Assembly: GCA_038874435.1 (NCBI GenBank)
Contig: JAVZCK010000004.1
Coordinates: forward strand, 62,001 to 126,000
Length of the DNA stretch: 64,000 bases
Direction: 5' to 3'
From: Thermoplasmata archaeon
GTDB lineage: Archaea > Thermoplasmatota > Thermoplasmata > Lutacidiplasmatales > SKW197
Under the pieces are notes generated by a model. It had not been told where the DNA came from. It saw only the letters and a list, made by a program, of their open reading frames with translations, and did no database searches. The translations under genes and the position numbers were made by a program. This document shows positions 8,920 to 17,564 of the stretch, one piece after another. Each line of letters opens with the position of its first letter. Position 1 is the stretch's first letter.

Positions 8920-10041
8920 CTACTTCCTCCCCAACTTCTCCATCACCATTGGGAACTTTTCCTTGAAGGCAATGGCGTGTTCCTCGGGCACAGAGAAGGA
9001 AACTCTGATGAAGTTCTGGCCAAAGCGTTTTGAGACATAGGTGCCTGAGCGGACAAAGATTTTGTGTTCGTAAAGCAACTCATTCTGCACAGCATCTGGA
9101 ATTATTCCGGTCTTGCTGATGTCAATCACAAACATGTTGGCTTGCGAAGGATAAACAGGCAGGAACACACCCTCAATCTTATCGCAGGCCTCCTTGATAT
9201 GGGCCTGGTTTCGCCTGCAAACCTCCTTCACCTTTGGGAACCACTCTTTTTTCGTTTGCAGCGCAGCCAGTGCAGCCCTCTGCCCGAGCACATTGATTGA
9301 GAGGTCATTTGTGTTATAAGGCCTGAGTTTGTTCATTAACTCTCTATGAGCCACAAGTGCCCCTGTTCGCATTCCCGCTAACCCACAGTTTTTGGACACA
9401 GAATAAACCACTATGCTCGCCTCAGGTAAAAACTCTGTCGCCAGTGTATGGCTATCTGCAAAGTCCCTGTAAGTGATGTCATGTAACACATACAGCTTAT
9501 TGTCCTTTGCAATCTCACAAATGGCTTTCACTTCATCTCTGGTGTAAGAACTGCCCAGCGGATTCAACGGGTCAATCAACAAAATCATCTCTGTCTTCTT
9601 TGTAATCGCCTCGTTCACCTCATCAATGTTGTATTTCCATGGCGGTCTGTAGATTGGGAAATCCGTGCATCTAGCACCTGACAACTCTATGAACCGATGA
9701 ATTATCAAGTAGCTTGGGTCACTCGTAATTACCACATCACCATGCTTGAGCAAAGCCCTTGTAGTGATGTAAAGCGACTCTGTGCCTCCAGCTGTAAGCA
9801 GGCACTCAAATTCCTGCAAAGGCAGCCCCAAATCTTCAAGAATTGCCTCCCTCAATCCGAAAATTCCATGGGTGTAAGGATAAAAATTGTATTCTTTTTC
9901 CCGCAATGCCTCAATCACAGCTTTCTCAATTGCATCCGTAGTGGGCAAATGGTTCGTATTCTGGCTCATCCAGATTATCTCGTTTCTGTGCTTGTGAGCG
10001 TAAACAAACACATCCTTTATCTCTGGAATGGTAATCACCAC
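8920..10041 (-). CDS. PLP-dependent aminotransferase, class I/II (fold type I)
   Basis: 373 residues. AGGTESL (about 84-90) binds the phosphate of PLP, IDPLNPLG (N160) and LHD (D188) contact the cofactor, and K217 in YSVSKNCGLAGMR is the Schiff-base lysine. The family includes histidinol-phosphate and aspartate/aromatic aminotransferases; the specific amino acid cannot be read from sequence. The first codon is GTG at 10041. An A/T-rich TATA-like stretch about 30 bases upstream and the lack of a Shine-Dalgarno suggest a leaderless mRNA. It lies between the glycan genes and core genes, and may serve either amino-acid metabolism or amino-sugar synthesis. Confidence 0.85.
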   Translation of the reverse strand: MVITIPEIKDVFVYAHKHRNEIIWMSQNTNHLPTTDAIEKAVIEALREKEYNFYPYTHGIFGLREAILEDLGLPLQEFECLLTAGGTESLYITTRALLKHGDVVITSDPSYLIIHRFIELSGARCTDFPIYRPPWKYNIDEVNEAITKKTEMILLIDPLNPLGSSYTRDEVKAICEIAKDNKLYVLHDITYRDFADSHTLATEFLPEASIVVYSVSKNCGLAGMRTGALVAHRELMNKLRPYNTNDLSINVLGQRAALAALQTKKEWFPKVKEVCRRNQAHIKEACDKIEGVFLPVYPSQANMFVIDISKTGIIPDAVQNELLYEHKIFVRSGTYVSKRFGQNFIRVSFSVPEEHAIAFKEKFPMVMEKLGRK

Positions 10042-10070
10042 ATCGCCATAACTTAAAACTCTAAATAAAT

Positions 10071-12110
10071 TTATCGGCCAATTACCACATTTCCTTTCTT
10101 ATTCAGCAGTGCATAAATCTCGTCCTCAATTTTCTCAATTTCTTTGTTAATTTTCTCCTTCAACTGCAAGATTTCATTGAGGCGTTCCTCCTGCTTCCCC
10201 AATGTCTCCACATACTTCAGCCGCATTGCCCCTTCCTTTCCCTCTGTGTGCAATGCCTGAATGTTCTGCCTTATCCTTTCCTGGTCAACAAAGATTCTGT
10301 TGTATTCCTCATCCATTTTTGCAATCCTGTTTCTTCTCTCATTTATGCTCGCCTGTAATTCAATGATACGCTTCATCCATTCGTAGTCCTGTTTTCCAAT
10401 TTTCTTCTCATTCAAATACCATTCCAGGGTATTCAGCGACAGATGCCTTATCTCTTCAGAATAAGAAATTACACGTCTCTGCTTCACCTCAAATTTGGTC
10501 TGGGTCTTACCCTTAACACCGGATTTCCATCTGTAGTAATTCTCAGTTTCTTCTGTTGGCTTCGGTGTGTCCACAAGCTCATACATCGAATTTTTCGGAT
10601 GCTCAATTACCAAATTTATTTCCTCATTGTTTTTGTTTTCAATAGTGTATTCTGTGACAATTTCCTCATAATTCTCTCTCACCAGGTAAACATCCTGGAT
10701 GTACAACCCCTTGAAGACAGTGCTCGTTCGAATGTTTTCTGTAACCACGACACCCATATCAATTGAATATGGAATTTGAATCTCGCCATCTGGCACTGTG
10801 TAGGGTAAAATCGCCTCACCCACATAAGTCCCCTCGTCCACAACTACAACAGGCCCTCTTTCAAGCACAAGCCCTGTGGTGTTTTTGCCACGCATTGTTA
10901 CCATCGGATTTCTCTGGTTTTTCTGGCGGTTATAGACATGCTCCTTTGCCAACCCCAGTTCCGACTGAATTATGGGCACCATCGCACTCTGTCTCCTCTT
11001 AACAGTAATTGGATGCAAAATTTCATATTTGAAAAACTCGCCCAGTTCAATTGTCTGGGTTTTCACAGGTGCACTTGCACCCATCACTGCTGCTGTTGGC
11101 TCGGGCATTGCTTCCCTTGCTCTCGCCCGCTTCCCACCAGAATGAGCCATCACTCTTCTGCTTTCCATGGGCATTGCCTCATATTCGGCACTCGCAGCTG
11201 GTGGTGGCATTTCATAAGTGGCTTCTGCTGCAAAATCTGCCTCTGCAAGCTCTTCCTGCTTCGTCTCCAGCTCAATTGGTCCCTTCACACCTCTTGCCTC
11301 CTCCTTTACCATGGGTCTGAACACATAGGGAGGTGTATAAATATCATAGATGAATGAAATTGGTTTTCCAGCAACCAAACTTACCTTTATATCCTTCAGG
11401 TCTTCATCAAGCACATTATCAATATGCCCCCAGCCAAAAATAAACGCTTTCTCTTTTTCGTGAACCACTCTGTAAGACACACGCCAGGATGGCATCTGAG
11501 CAATGTAACTCACTGCCAGCTCCAGATTCTCTGCATCCACAAAGATTGTCACACCTCTGAGGTTTTTCTTTCGCTCAGAAGTCACTGCCTCCAAGAAAAA
11601 CTCAAGGTCGTCACTTGCCTCTGCATCAAGAATCTTGTAAGAACCAATTTTGCTTGCCTCCACACTTCGCACGCTTCCATCCTCGCAGTAAAGCACCACA
11701 TATTTTCTTTCATCTATGGTGCCCTGCACCATAATTTTCTCGCCTTCATGCTGCGGTTCCTCAGTTCCCATCACCTTACCTCTTACAGTTTCTGTGTTGG
11801 TCTGAATTTCTACGCTGTAACCCTTCAATTGTCTGAAAAGACCTATCAACGCCTCTCGCTCTGGCACTTTCACCGCTTTTTCCTCAATCAACTTTGAGAT
11901 GTCCTCTGGTGTTTCATAAGAAATACTTGATATCTGTCCCTTACCAAAGCAGAACACTGAGAGCGATTTCAGAATATCGTTCATCATCTCTTTTTTGAAG
12001 AAGAGCTTCACTTGCTTCTCTCCCGCAATTTTTCCTCTTCGTTCAAAATACCCCACTCCATGCTTGTAAAGCACAATCCTTGTTACTGGCAACACAACAT
12101 CCATATCCAT
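10071..12110 (-). CDS. DUF4139-like beta/coiled-coil protein, function unknown
   Basis: About 679 residues, no signal peptide and no membrane helix. The N-terminal 250 residues are beta-rich (VTRIVLYKHGVGYFERRG and MPSWRVSYRVV). A Pro/Ala/Glu-rich linker lies near 285-345, then a second beta domain, then a charged coiled coil over the last 130 residues (MKRIIELQASINERRN onward). The beta architecture and the SWRVSYRVV signature match proteins annotated with DUF4139. No catalytic motif is evident; a scaffold or secretion-linked role is possible. I start it at ATG 12110 (a GTG precedes), because TATATATAAT at 12134-12143 lies about 28 bases away, which fits a leaderless transcript. Confidence 0.7.
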   Translation of the reverse strand: MDMDVVLPVTRIVLYKHGVGYFERRGKIAGEKQVKLFFKKEMMNDILKSLSVFCFGKGQISSISYETPEDISKLIEEKAVKVPEREALIGLFRQLKGYSVEIQTNTETVRGKVMGTEEPQHEGEKIMVQGTIDERKYVVLYCEDGSVRSVEASKIGSYKILDAEASDDLEFFLEAVTSERKKNLRGVTIFVDAENLELAVSYIAQMPSWRVSYRVVHEKEKAFIFGWGHIDNVLDEDLKDIKVSLVAGKPISFIYDIYTPPYVFRPMVKEEARGVKGPIELETKQEELAEADFAAEATYEMPPPAASAEYEAMPMESRRVMAHSGGKRARAREAMPEPTAAVMGASAPVKTQTIELGEFFKYEILHPITVKRRQSAMVPIIQSELGLAKEHVYNRQKNQRNPMVTMRGKNTTGLVLERGPVVVVDEGTYVGEAILPYTVPDGEIQIPYSIDMGVVVTENIRTSTVFKGLYIQDVYLVRENYEEIVTEYTIENKNNEEINLVIEHPKNSMYELVDTPKPTEETENYYRWKSGVKGKTQTKFEVKQRRVISYSEEIRHLSLNTLEWYLNEKKIGKQDYEWMKRIIELQASINERRNRIAKMDEEYNRIFVDQERIRQNIQALHTEGKEGAMRLKYVETLGKQEERLNEILQLKEKINKEIEKIEDEIYALLNKKGNVVIGR

Positions 12111-12133
12111 CACTGCTATGGAATAGGAACAAA

Positions 12134-12143
12134 ATTATATATA
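12134..12143 (-). promoter_or_regulatory. TATA box of the DUF4139-like gene
   Basis: TATATATAAT on the minus strand, centred about 28 bases before ATG 12110. Archaeal TATA boxes are centred about 26 bases before the transcription start, so the mRNA would begin at or near the start codon. Confidence 0.55.
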
Positions 12144-12161
12144 GATTTTTATGTTGCTTCA

Positions 12162-13619
12162 TTAAATTGTGCCTGTATCACTCCCAACCATCATCAACAA
12201 TTCCTGAAACTTCTGATAGTGTCGTGCATACAAATCTGCAAATTCTCCTCTTGGCTTCACCCTCTCTATTTCTTCTATCATTGAGTCCGCGGCCCGATTA
12301 ATGCCCTCGTACATTCCCAACGAGGTGAAAGCAATCACTGCCGCCCCCATTCCTGCAGCCTCAGTGCTAGCATGGGTAAGCGACACCGGTCTTCCCACAA
12401 CATCGGCCATTATCTGTCTCCATACTTTGGATCTAGCCCCACTTCCCTCTAAATAAACTTCAGTTGCGAATGCATTGAGGCCATGCATCATTTCAAGGAA
12501 AAATCTAGTAGAGTAAGCAGTTCCCTCCATAATTGCCCTGATCATTGAGTTTCTTTTCAGATTCAAATCTAGATTGTAAAACACTCCCTTACCGTAAAGC
12601 ATCAATGGAATAAACAATACACCCTCAGCACCTGGCTGGGAGCGCTCCGCAAGCACATTCATTACATCGTAAGGATCACGGTTTGCTCTTTTAGCATCTA
12701 GAATCAAATCAGCACAGCAGTTATCTCTGAACCATCTTAAGGAGAGCCCAGTGCCAGGAAGCGAGGCTTCCAAAATCCACTTACCCTCGACTGCATGTGG
12801 GAGCATGTACATTTTTGTGGGTTTATCAAAGTAATCAAACATTGGTTCTGAGACACACACATCTATGTTGAGATTGATGTCCAGCGTAATTTTTGATGTA
12901 GCATCTCTGATGGCTCCAACTCCGACTGCAGCACACTGCATATTGGCACCACCGAGAATCACCGAGATGTTCTCAGGAAGGTCCATATCTCTTGCTGTTT
13001 CCAGGTTCAATGCACCCACGATTGTGCCTGGTGGAAAGATCTCAGGCAGCATTTCTACAGGAATTCCGCACTGGTTGAGCAAACTTTGATCCCATTTCAT
13101 TGACTTTATGTCCATGCCAAGCGCTGGTGCATTTGTAGTATCTATTGCAAACCTTCTGCAGAGCTTGTGGATGATATAAGTGAGTGGGGTTCCAAACTTG
13201 AAAGTGCGATAAAATGCATCCGCAAAGTAGTCCCGCAATAACAAAATTTTGTAGAGTCCATGACGCTGTGGAAACACCTCTCTGAAATGTTCTATGCCCT
13301 GAGAAGTTCTAGTATCAAGCCAGCAGATGCCAGGATAGAGATTCCTTCCAAGTTCATCCATTGGGACGACAACGCCAGGGTCATTCGTCACAGCCACAGC
13401 AATTATCTCAGCATTCTTCCCTGCCATTGCCACCGCTTGCCGCATCGTGTGGACAGCGGACCCATACCAATGCTCTGGATTCTGCTCCATTGCACCTGGA
13501 ACTGGAGAAGTTGTGGGAAATTCATGAATTGCATTTCCAAGAATGTCTCCAGATTCACTTATTACCAGAGACCTTACCTTCGTTTGTCCAACATCAATTA
13601 CGGCCACACACCTTACCAT
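12162..13619 (-). CDS. FGGY-family carbohydrate kinase (xylulokinase-like)
   Basis: 485 residues, the usual FGGY length. The N-terminal ATPase motif is VAVIDVGQTKVRSLVI (sugar kinase/actin/Hsp70 fold). The C-terminal signature region is VYLEGSGARSKVWRQIMADV followed by AGMGAAVIAFTSLG. FGGY kinases phosphorylate pentuloses, glycerol, gluconate or erythritol. The N-terminal half resembles xylulokinase/L-ribulokinase types, but no motif fixes the substrate. The gene stands alone, divergent from the VIT/CCC1-like gene with a 154-base gap between them. No other sugar catabolism genes are next to it. Confidence 0.85.
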   Translation of the reverse strand: MVRCVAVIDVGQTKVRSLVISESGDILGNAIHEFPTTSPVPGAMEQNPEHWYGSAVHTMRQAVAMAGKNAEIIAVAVTNDPGVVVPMDELGRNLYPGICWLDTRTSQGIEHFREVFPQRHGLYKILLLRDYFADAFYRTFKFGTPLTYIIHKLCRRFAIDTTNAPALGMDIKSMKWDQSLLNQCGIPVEMLPEIFPPGTIVGALNLETARDMDLPENISVILGGANMQCAAVGVGAIRDATSKITLDINLNIDVCVSEPMFDYFDKPTKMYMLPHAVEGKWILEASLPGTGLSLRWFRDNCCADLILDAKRANRDPYDVMNVLAERSQPGAEGVLFIPLMLYGKGVFYNLDLNLKRNSMIRAIMEGTAYSTRFFLEMMHGLNAFATEVYLEGSGARSKVWRQIMADVVGRPVSLTHASTEAAGMGAAVIAFTSLGMYEGINRAADSMIEEIERVKPRGEFADLYARHYQKFQELLMMVGSDTGTI

Positions 13620-13741
13620 GCTTCATCACATTCCATTAACTCCATTTGTATGCAGTTATTGGCAGGGAAATATGTTAAAGGTATATATTACTTACTTTTA
13701 GATTGTGCTTGTGCGACATCAAACCCAGCCGACTTGAAAAG

Positions 13742-13750
13742 GTTTTTATT
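13742..13750 (+). promoter_or_regulatory. TATA box of the VIT/CCC1-like gene
   Basis: GTTTTTATT, centred about 28 bases before ATG 13774, with no ribosome-binding site near the start. This fits a leaderless archaeal transcript. Confidence 0.45.
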
Positions 13751-13773
13751 CAAGAACCTAATTCTAGCATGGA

Positions 13774-14328
13774 ATGGATGTAGAAAAATTACTCCAAAAA
13801 ATTCCCGCAAGGTACACTGTATTAGGCACGATAGATGGCGTTGTGGGCAGCCTTGCAACTGTAATGGGTTTAAGTGCAGCTCAGGCCGCATCACAACTTA
13901 TAGTCACCGCGGGCATAAGTGTCGGTGTCGGGCTTGGCATCTCAAATGGGTTCGGCGGTTTCATGGCAGAGCGAACAGTGGAGCAGATGAAATTGAGAAA
14001 ACTAGAAAAAGCAATGCTTCAGAAAAAAGGCACACTAGCAAAAACCAAGCTCGGTAAAGAGGTCTGGAAGAAACTGCTGATTGACACAATTACCCATGGA
14101 GGTTTCTCATTTCTTGGTGCAGTGATACCAGTTATCCCCTTTGTTCTGTTCGCATGCATAACCCTCGGTGCAGTTTTCTCCTTCTTCCTTGGCATTGTCA
14201 CCCTTTTCTTCCTAGGCATGTACTCTGGATACATGACAAAGGAAAACATGCTTCGCTCCGGAATTGCAATGCTGATTGTAGGTATTCTCGTCACAATTAT
14301 TACCAGAGCATTTGAACTCGGGCATTAG
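13774..14328 (+). CDS. VIT1/CCC1-like membrane protein (possible iron/manganese transporter)
   Basis: 184 residues with about five membrane segments. The first helix RYTVLGTIDGVVGSLATVMG followed by VGLGISNGFGGFMAERTVEQ resembles the first two helices of the VIT/CCC1 family, where a conserved D-G pair and G-rich stretches line the metal path. A cytoplasmic charged stretch (about 72-100) then precedes three more helices. Family members store or export Fe2+ or Mn2+. This version is shorter in the metal-binding loop than plant VIT1, so the assignment is at superfamily level. Its 3' end overlaps the convergent gene by four bases. Confidence 0.6.
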   Translation: MDVEKLLQKIPARYTVLGTIDGVVGSLATVMGLSAAQAASQLIVTAGISVGVGLGISNGFGGFMAERTVEQMKLRKLEKAMLQKKGTLAKTKLGKEVWKKLLIDTITHGGFSFLGAVIPVIPFVLFACITLGAVFSFFLGIVTLFFLGMYSGYMTKENMLRSGIAMLIVGILVTIITRAFELGH

Positions 14329-15839
14329 CCCGCTTCCTCACCAGAACCAGAAAACTTCAAAATTTCATTCAATTTCTCCTTGTATTTCTCACCTTTTGAG
14401 GCAAGCAATTCCCCCACATGCCCTGCCAAACTCTTTCCAAGTTCTTTCTCCTCCTTTGTGAACTGCCAGGCATGAGCATCCTCAACGCCAAAATTAACCA
14501 GGAAGGCATAGGCAATTACTTTCATCTTCGTATCTTCCAGTTTCCTTCCAGTGATAGCAGCAATTGCAGTCGCTTTCCCTGCAACCAGAAATTCCACTGC
14601 AATCTCGTGGATGAATTTTGCAAGCTGGGGCAGTTTCCTGAACTCTGGCAAAACGCTCAGAACCTTCGCCCGCTCAAACTCCAGTCTTGCCTTCCGTAAA
14701 ATCTCTGCGGGATTCTTCGCATCCTCTACAAACAGCCGCTCTGCAATCTCAGGACTTGAGACCATCGCAAGAAGTTCTTTTCCAGCTTCATTCCACACTG
14801 CCTCAAGAAATTTGCCAAACGAAACCTCCTTTAGCACCACAGCCCCTTCGACCTTTTCCAGTGCCTTCAACACAATTTTCTTTTCCTCCTCATTTGAGGC
14901 AATCTCGCCTGCAAATTTTTCTGCATCAGATCCAAAGCAATTCTCTCCCGCCACATACACCTTCTTCTCTCTGCCCCTCAACCCTGCCTCAAAACTTTTT
15001 CCATACTCCTGCAGGGTTGCAGCATCGCTTCTTTTTCCCACCTTGTAATTCTTCTCAATTTGCTCGTTATAAAACTGTTTGAGGACGCAGTCCTTACAAT
15101 TGCTATTGCACTCGTAGTGTGGCTCAAACGAGACCCTAAACAACCTGTCAATGTTTCTTCCAAGAATTTTCTCGGTTAATCTGGAAAGCAAGTTTATGTC
15201 CCCGCTTGCACATCTGTTGCAGACCCGCACCTTAAACTCATTGTTTGCCAATCTCACTACGAGGGCTGGGTTTTCATGACCACATGTAAGCATGCCTTCC
15301 TTTTCAACCAGTTTGTATCCAAGTCCTTTCAGAGCCTGTTTTTTGAATGGCTCAGGCATCTTTAACTCTCTGCCCGTGCAATAAACATCGTCCGCAACAA
15401 AGAAGAAGTAGCCCTTTTTCGCAAAGCTAAGGTATGCAAGTGCCTTGCACATTGGCTCATCAAAGTGCTGAACTGCAAGCTGGAGTTCCTTAGGGGCACT
15501 GCCACGCATCGCAAAACTGTAGGTGCCAAATGGTAGTTTTACAGCCGCAAGGACTGCCAGAGAGTCAGAGAAACGAATTGTAAGGAAGCCAGCATACGCT
15601 TTGACAAATTTGTTTCCGAACAACATCTTCCATTTCAGTTTGCTCTTGCTATCGCTCACCGCACTCACTGCCTTCAGCTTCTCCTTCAACCCTGCAAAAA
15701 TGCAGAGCGTGCACTCGTTGCTGCACACAGGCAATAGCTTCTCTGGATGTTCGGCAAGAACCTCTGCATTTTCAAGCAGTTTCTCCCTGCTCATCCTGGA
15801 GGCGGCTTTAATCCCTCTTGCCTTCTTGATTCTTCCCAT
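14325..15839 (-). CDS. Cysteine-motif protein of unknown function
   Basis: About 504 residues, start at ATG 15839 (GRIKKARG); the frame is open 30 codons further, but a TATA-like CTTTTTATCC lies 26 bases before ATG 15839. It has three cysteine clusters: CSNECTLC near residue 40, CNRC near 210, and CNSNCKDC near 240. A CGH also occurs. The pattern suggests zinc or Fe-S sites, and CxxxCxxC is the spacing used by radical-SAM enzymes. However, no SAM-binding GGE motif follows, so I do not call it radical SAM. The C-terminal 200 residues are helical, rich in Glu/Lys/Ala. It shares a 103-base divergent promoter region with the AAA ATPase gene. I do not recognise the family. Confidence 0.6.
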   Translation of the reverse strand: MGRIKKARGIKAASRMSREKLLENAEVLAEHPEKLLPVCSNECTLCIFAGLKEKLKAVSAVSDSKSKLKWKMLFGNKFVKAYAGFLTIRFSDSLAVLAAVKLPFGTYSFAMRGSAPKELQLAVQHFDEPMCKALAYLSFAKKGYFFFVADDVYCTGRELKMPEPFKKQALKGLGYKLVEKEGMLTCGHENPALVVRLANNEFKVRVCNRCASGDINLLSRLTEKILGRNIDRLFRVSFEPHYECNSNCKDCVLKQFYNEQIEKNYKVGKRSDAATLQEYGKSFEAGLRGREKKVYVAGENCFGSDAEKFAGEIASNEEEKKIVLKALEKVEGAVVLKEVSFGKFLEAVWNEAGKELLAMVSSPEIAERLFVEDAKNPAEILRKARLEFERAKVLSVLPEFRKLPQLAKFIHEIAVEFLVAGKATAIAAITGRKLEDTKMKVIAYAFLVNFGVEDAHAWQFTKEEKELGKSLAGHVGELLASKGEKYKEKLNEILKFSGSGEEAG

Positions 15840-15930
15840 TGCCCATACATTGAGAGGGAGGATAAAAAGGTTTATATCGGAAAAACCAGAAACCTTATCT
15901 ACGAGAGAACCATTAATCCAATTGAACACA

Positions 15931-15936
15931 GGAGGT
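15931..15936 (+). promoter_or_regulatory. Ribosome-binding site of the AAA ATPase gene
   Basis: GGAGGT six bases before ATG 15943 is a strong Shine-Dalgarno and fixes the start. This leadered arrangement differs from the leaderless gene on the opposite strand. Confidence 0.6.
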
Positions 15937-15942
15937 TAAATT

Positions 15943-17115
15943 ATGCTATCAAGAATAAAAATCTCTGGATTTCGTTCGCTTGAAGATGTTGATATTGAGC
16001 TTGCACCTCTCACGGTTTTATATGGACCTACTGCAAGTGGGAAATCGAGTTTATTGTATGCCCTAATAGTTTTTAAGAACTTTCTCACAGACCCTGGTAG
16101 GAAAGTAAATAGTTTTATGGATTTAGGTTTTATGCACCTGGGAGAGTTTGGAGATTGTGTGAGTAGAAGGATGAACGCAATTGGGATAAAAGTTTCCACT
16201 AAAACAAAAACATATGGAATCACTCTTCAAGAAACTTCAGCAAGGCTTTTAGTAGAAACACCTCTTGGGAAGATTTCTGGGGAAGTTGAGATTCCCTATT
16301 TTTTGAACAGAAATTTCCAAGCCAAGGTTGAACAGGAGAAAGAAAAATACATCGTAAACTGGAATGGCATCTTTGCGACAGCTTTCGTAGACAAACCTAT
16401 TCCTGTAAGTGATGCTAGAAGCCAAACAATAGGAATAACATTCAGCATATTGCCAGAATACATCAGAACAAAAGTAGATATCGTACCTCACAGAAGGGGT
16501 TTTTTCAAGCCAATATACACTCCAACCAAAGTAAGTTCCATTCCGGTTTCAGAAGATGAAGTTGCTACATTAATCATAAACGAGCCCACTCTCGCCCCAA
16601 AGATAAGCATAGATTTGGAAAAAATTCTCAACAAGGATTTCAGAGTATACACTCCTCCAGGCACTGCAACTGCATTCTTCATCTCTACTGACAAATCTTC
16701 GAAGACACCAGTAAATCTTGTGAATGATGGTTTCGGTGTAAACCAGCTAGTTTATCTCCTCGCTAAACTCCACAGACCTGAAATCGGCACACTCCTAATA
16801 GAAGAGCCAGAGGTGCATCTGCATCCCACGGTTATCCGCTCCCTTGTAAGAACCCTTTGCTCAATAATCAGGGAAGAGGGTAAACAAATAATTCTTACAA
16901 CGCACAGCGAGGTGTTTGTCACTTCGCTTTTGGCTGCAGTGCGAAGAAAGGAGATTGCGCCAACCGACGCAAAATGCTATCTTGTGAGAAAGGAAAAGCA
17001 TGAGAGTGTGTTTGAGGAGCAGAAGATAAATAGTAATGGGCAGATAGAAGGAGGTTTAGCATCGTTCGTTGAAGGGGAACTGGAGGATTTGAAGGAATTT
17101 TTCGGGAAAAAGTGA
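15943..17115 (+). CDS. SMC/RecF-like AAA ATPase (AAA15/AAA21 type)
   Basis: 390 residues. It begins MLSRIKISGFRSLEDVDIEL, the standard ABC/SMC-type opening, with Walker A GPTASGKSS at 28-36. Near residue 286 come LLIEEPEVHLHP (Walker B with signature) and IILTTHSEVFVTSLL (the H-loop). This is the AAA15/AAA21 architecture found in OLD-type and several phage-defence ATPases. A TOPRIM domain, as in OLD nucleases, is absent. The neighbouring PIN-like gene overlaps it by four bases and is the likely effector partner. The ATPase probably senses or acts on nucleic acid; the role is inferred. Confidence 0.85.
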   Translation: MLSRIKISGFRSLEDVDIELAPLTVLYGPTASGKSSLLYALIVFKNFLTDPGRKVNSFMDLGFMHLGEFGDCVSRRMNAIGIKVSTKTKTYGITLQETSARLLVETPLGKISGEVEIPYFLNRNFQAKVEQEKEKYIVNWNGIFATAFVDKPIPVSDARSQTIGITFSILPEYIRTKVDIVPHRRGFFKPIYTPTKVSSIPVSEDEVATLIINEPTLAPKISIDLEKILNKDFRVYTPPGTATAFFISTDKSSKTPVNLVNDGFGVNQLVYLLAKLHRPEIGTLLIEEPEVHLHPTVIRSLVRTLCSIIREEGKQIILTTHSEVFVTSLLAAVRRKEIAPTDAKCYLVRKEKHESVFEEQKINSNGQIEGGLASFVEGELEDLKEFFGKK

Positions 17116-17561
17116 AGCCAATGTCTGAGATTTTCATAATTGACGAATGGCTCTGGGCGGACTTGGATGGCAAGAATGGGGAGAAAAAGCAGCGTGAGAC
17201 ATTCATATTTTTAGAAAAACTATATCTCAAATGTGATAAAATTGCCGTAGCCAGTGGTTCAAAATTTGAGAAAAAGGCCTGGAATTTCTGTAAGGCAGCG
17301 AGTTCATGTCAAGAGAAACGAAAAATTGCAAGATTCTTCGCTGCGGTACTGATGTATAACAGTTCCAAATACCTTCAATATGAGATAGAGCACTCCCCAC
17401 TTGGTATGGATGGAGTAAAAGAAGATGATGCATATCTGGTTAAACTTCATAAAGAGACTGGCGCCAGAATAATTACAACAGACAGAAAGTTGAAGGAAGC
17501 TCTTCAAACCAAGAACATTCCCTGTGAATTGAGAGACGAATTTTTGGCAGCATATCTTTAA
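17112..17561 (+). CDS. PIN-like nuclease-domain protein, partner of the AAA ATPase
   Basis: 149 residues if GTG 17112 is used (overlapping the ATPase stop); ATG 17121 is the alternative. Acidic residues occur at FIIDEWLW near the N-terminus, in the KEDDAYLVKL segment, and in ARIITTDRKLKEAL, a TTD motif typical of the fourth PIN strand. PIN domains are Mg2+-dependent ribonucleases, often VapC-type toxins. The tight coupling to an AAA15/21-type ATPase suggests a two-component defence or RNA-surveillance module. No antitoxin with a DNA-binding fold is adjacent. The domain call is by eye. Confidence 0.6.
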   Translation: MKPMSEIFIIDEWLWADLDGKNGEKKQRETFIFLEKLYLKCDKIAVASGSKFEKKAWNFCKAASSCQEKRKIARFFAAVLMYNSSKYLQYEIEHSPLGMDGVKEDDAYLVKLHKETGARIITTDRKLKEALQTKNIPCELRDEFLAAYL

Positions 17562-17564
17562 ATT

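Noticed and set aside
13260-14057. Plus-strand frame of 265 codons over the FGGY kinase and VIT-like genes
   Set aside because: It is antisense to the FGGY kinase and out of frame with the VIT/CCC1-like gene; its composition (Cys/His/Arg-rich) is that of a shadow.
14551-15048. Plus-strand Ser/Phe-rich frames over the cysteine-motif gene
   Set aside because: Antisense shadows of a Glu/Lys-rich coding sequence; no start signals.
14325-15839. Radical SAM enzyme
   Set aside because: CxxxCxxC occurs twice, but the GGE and other SAM-binding motifs are absent.
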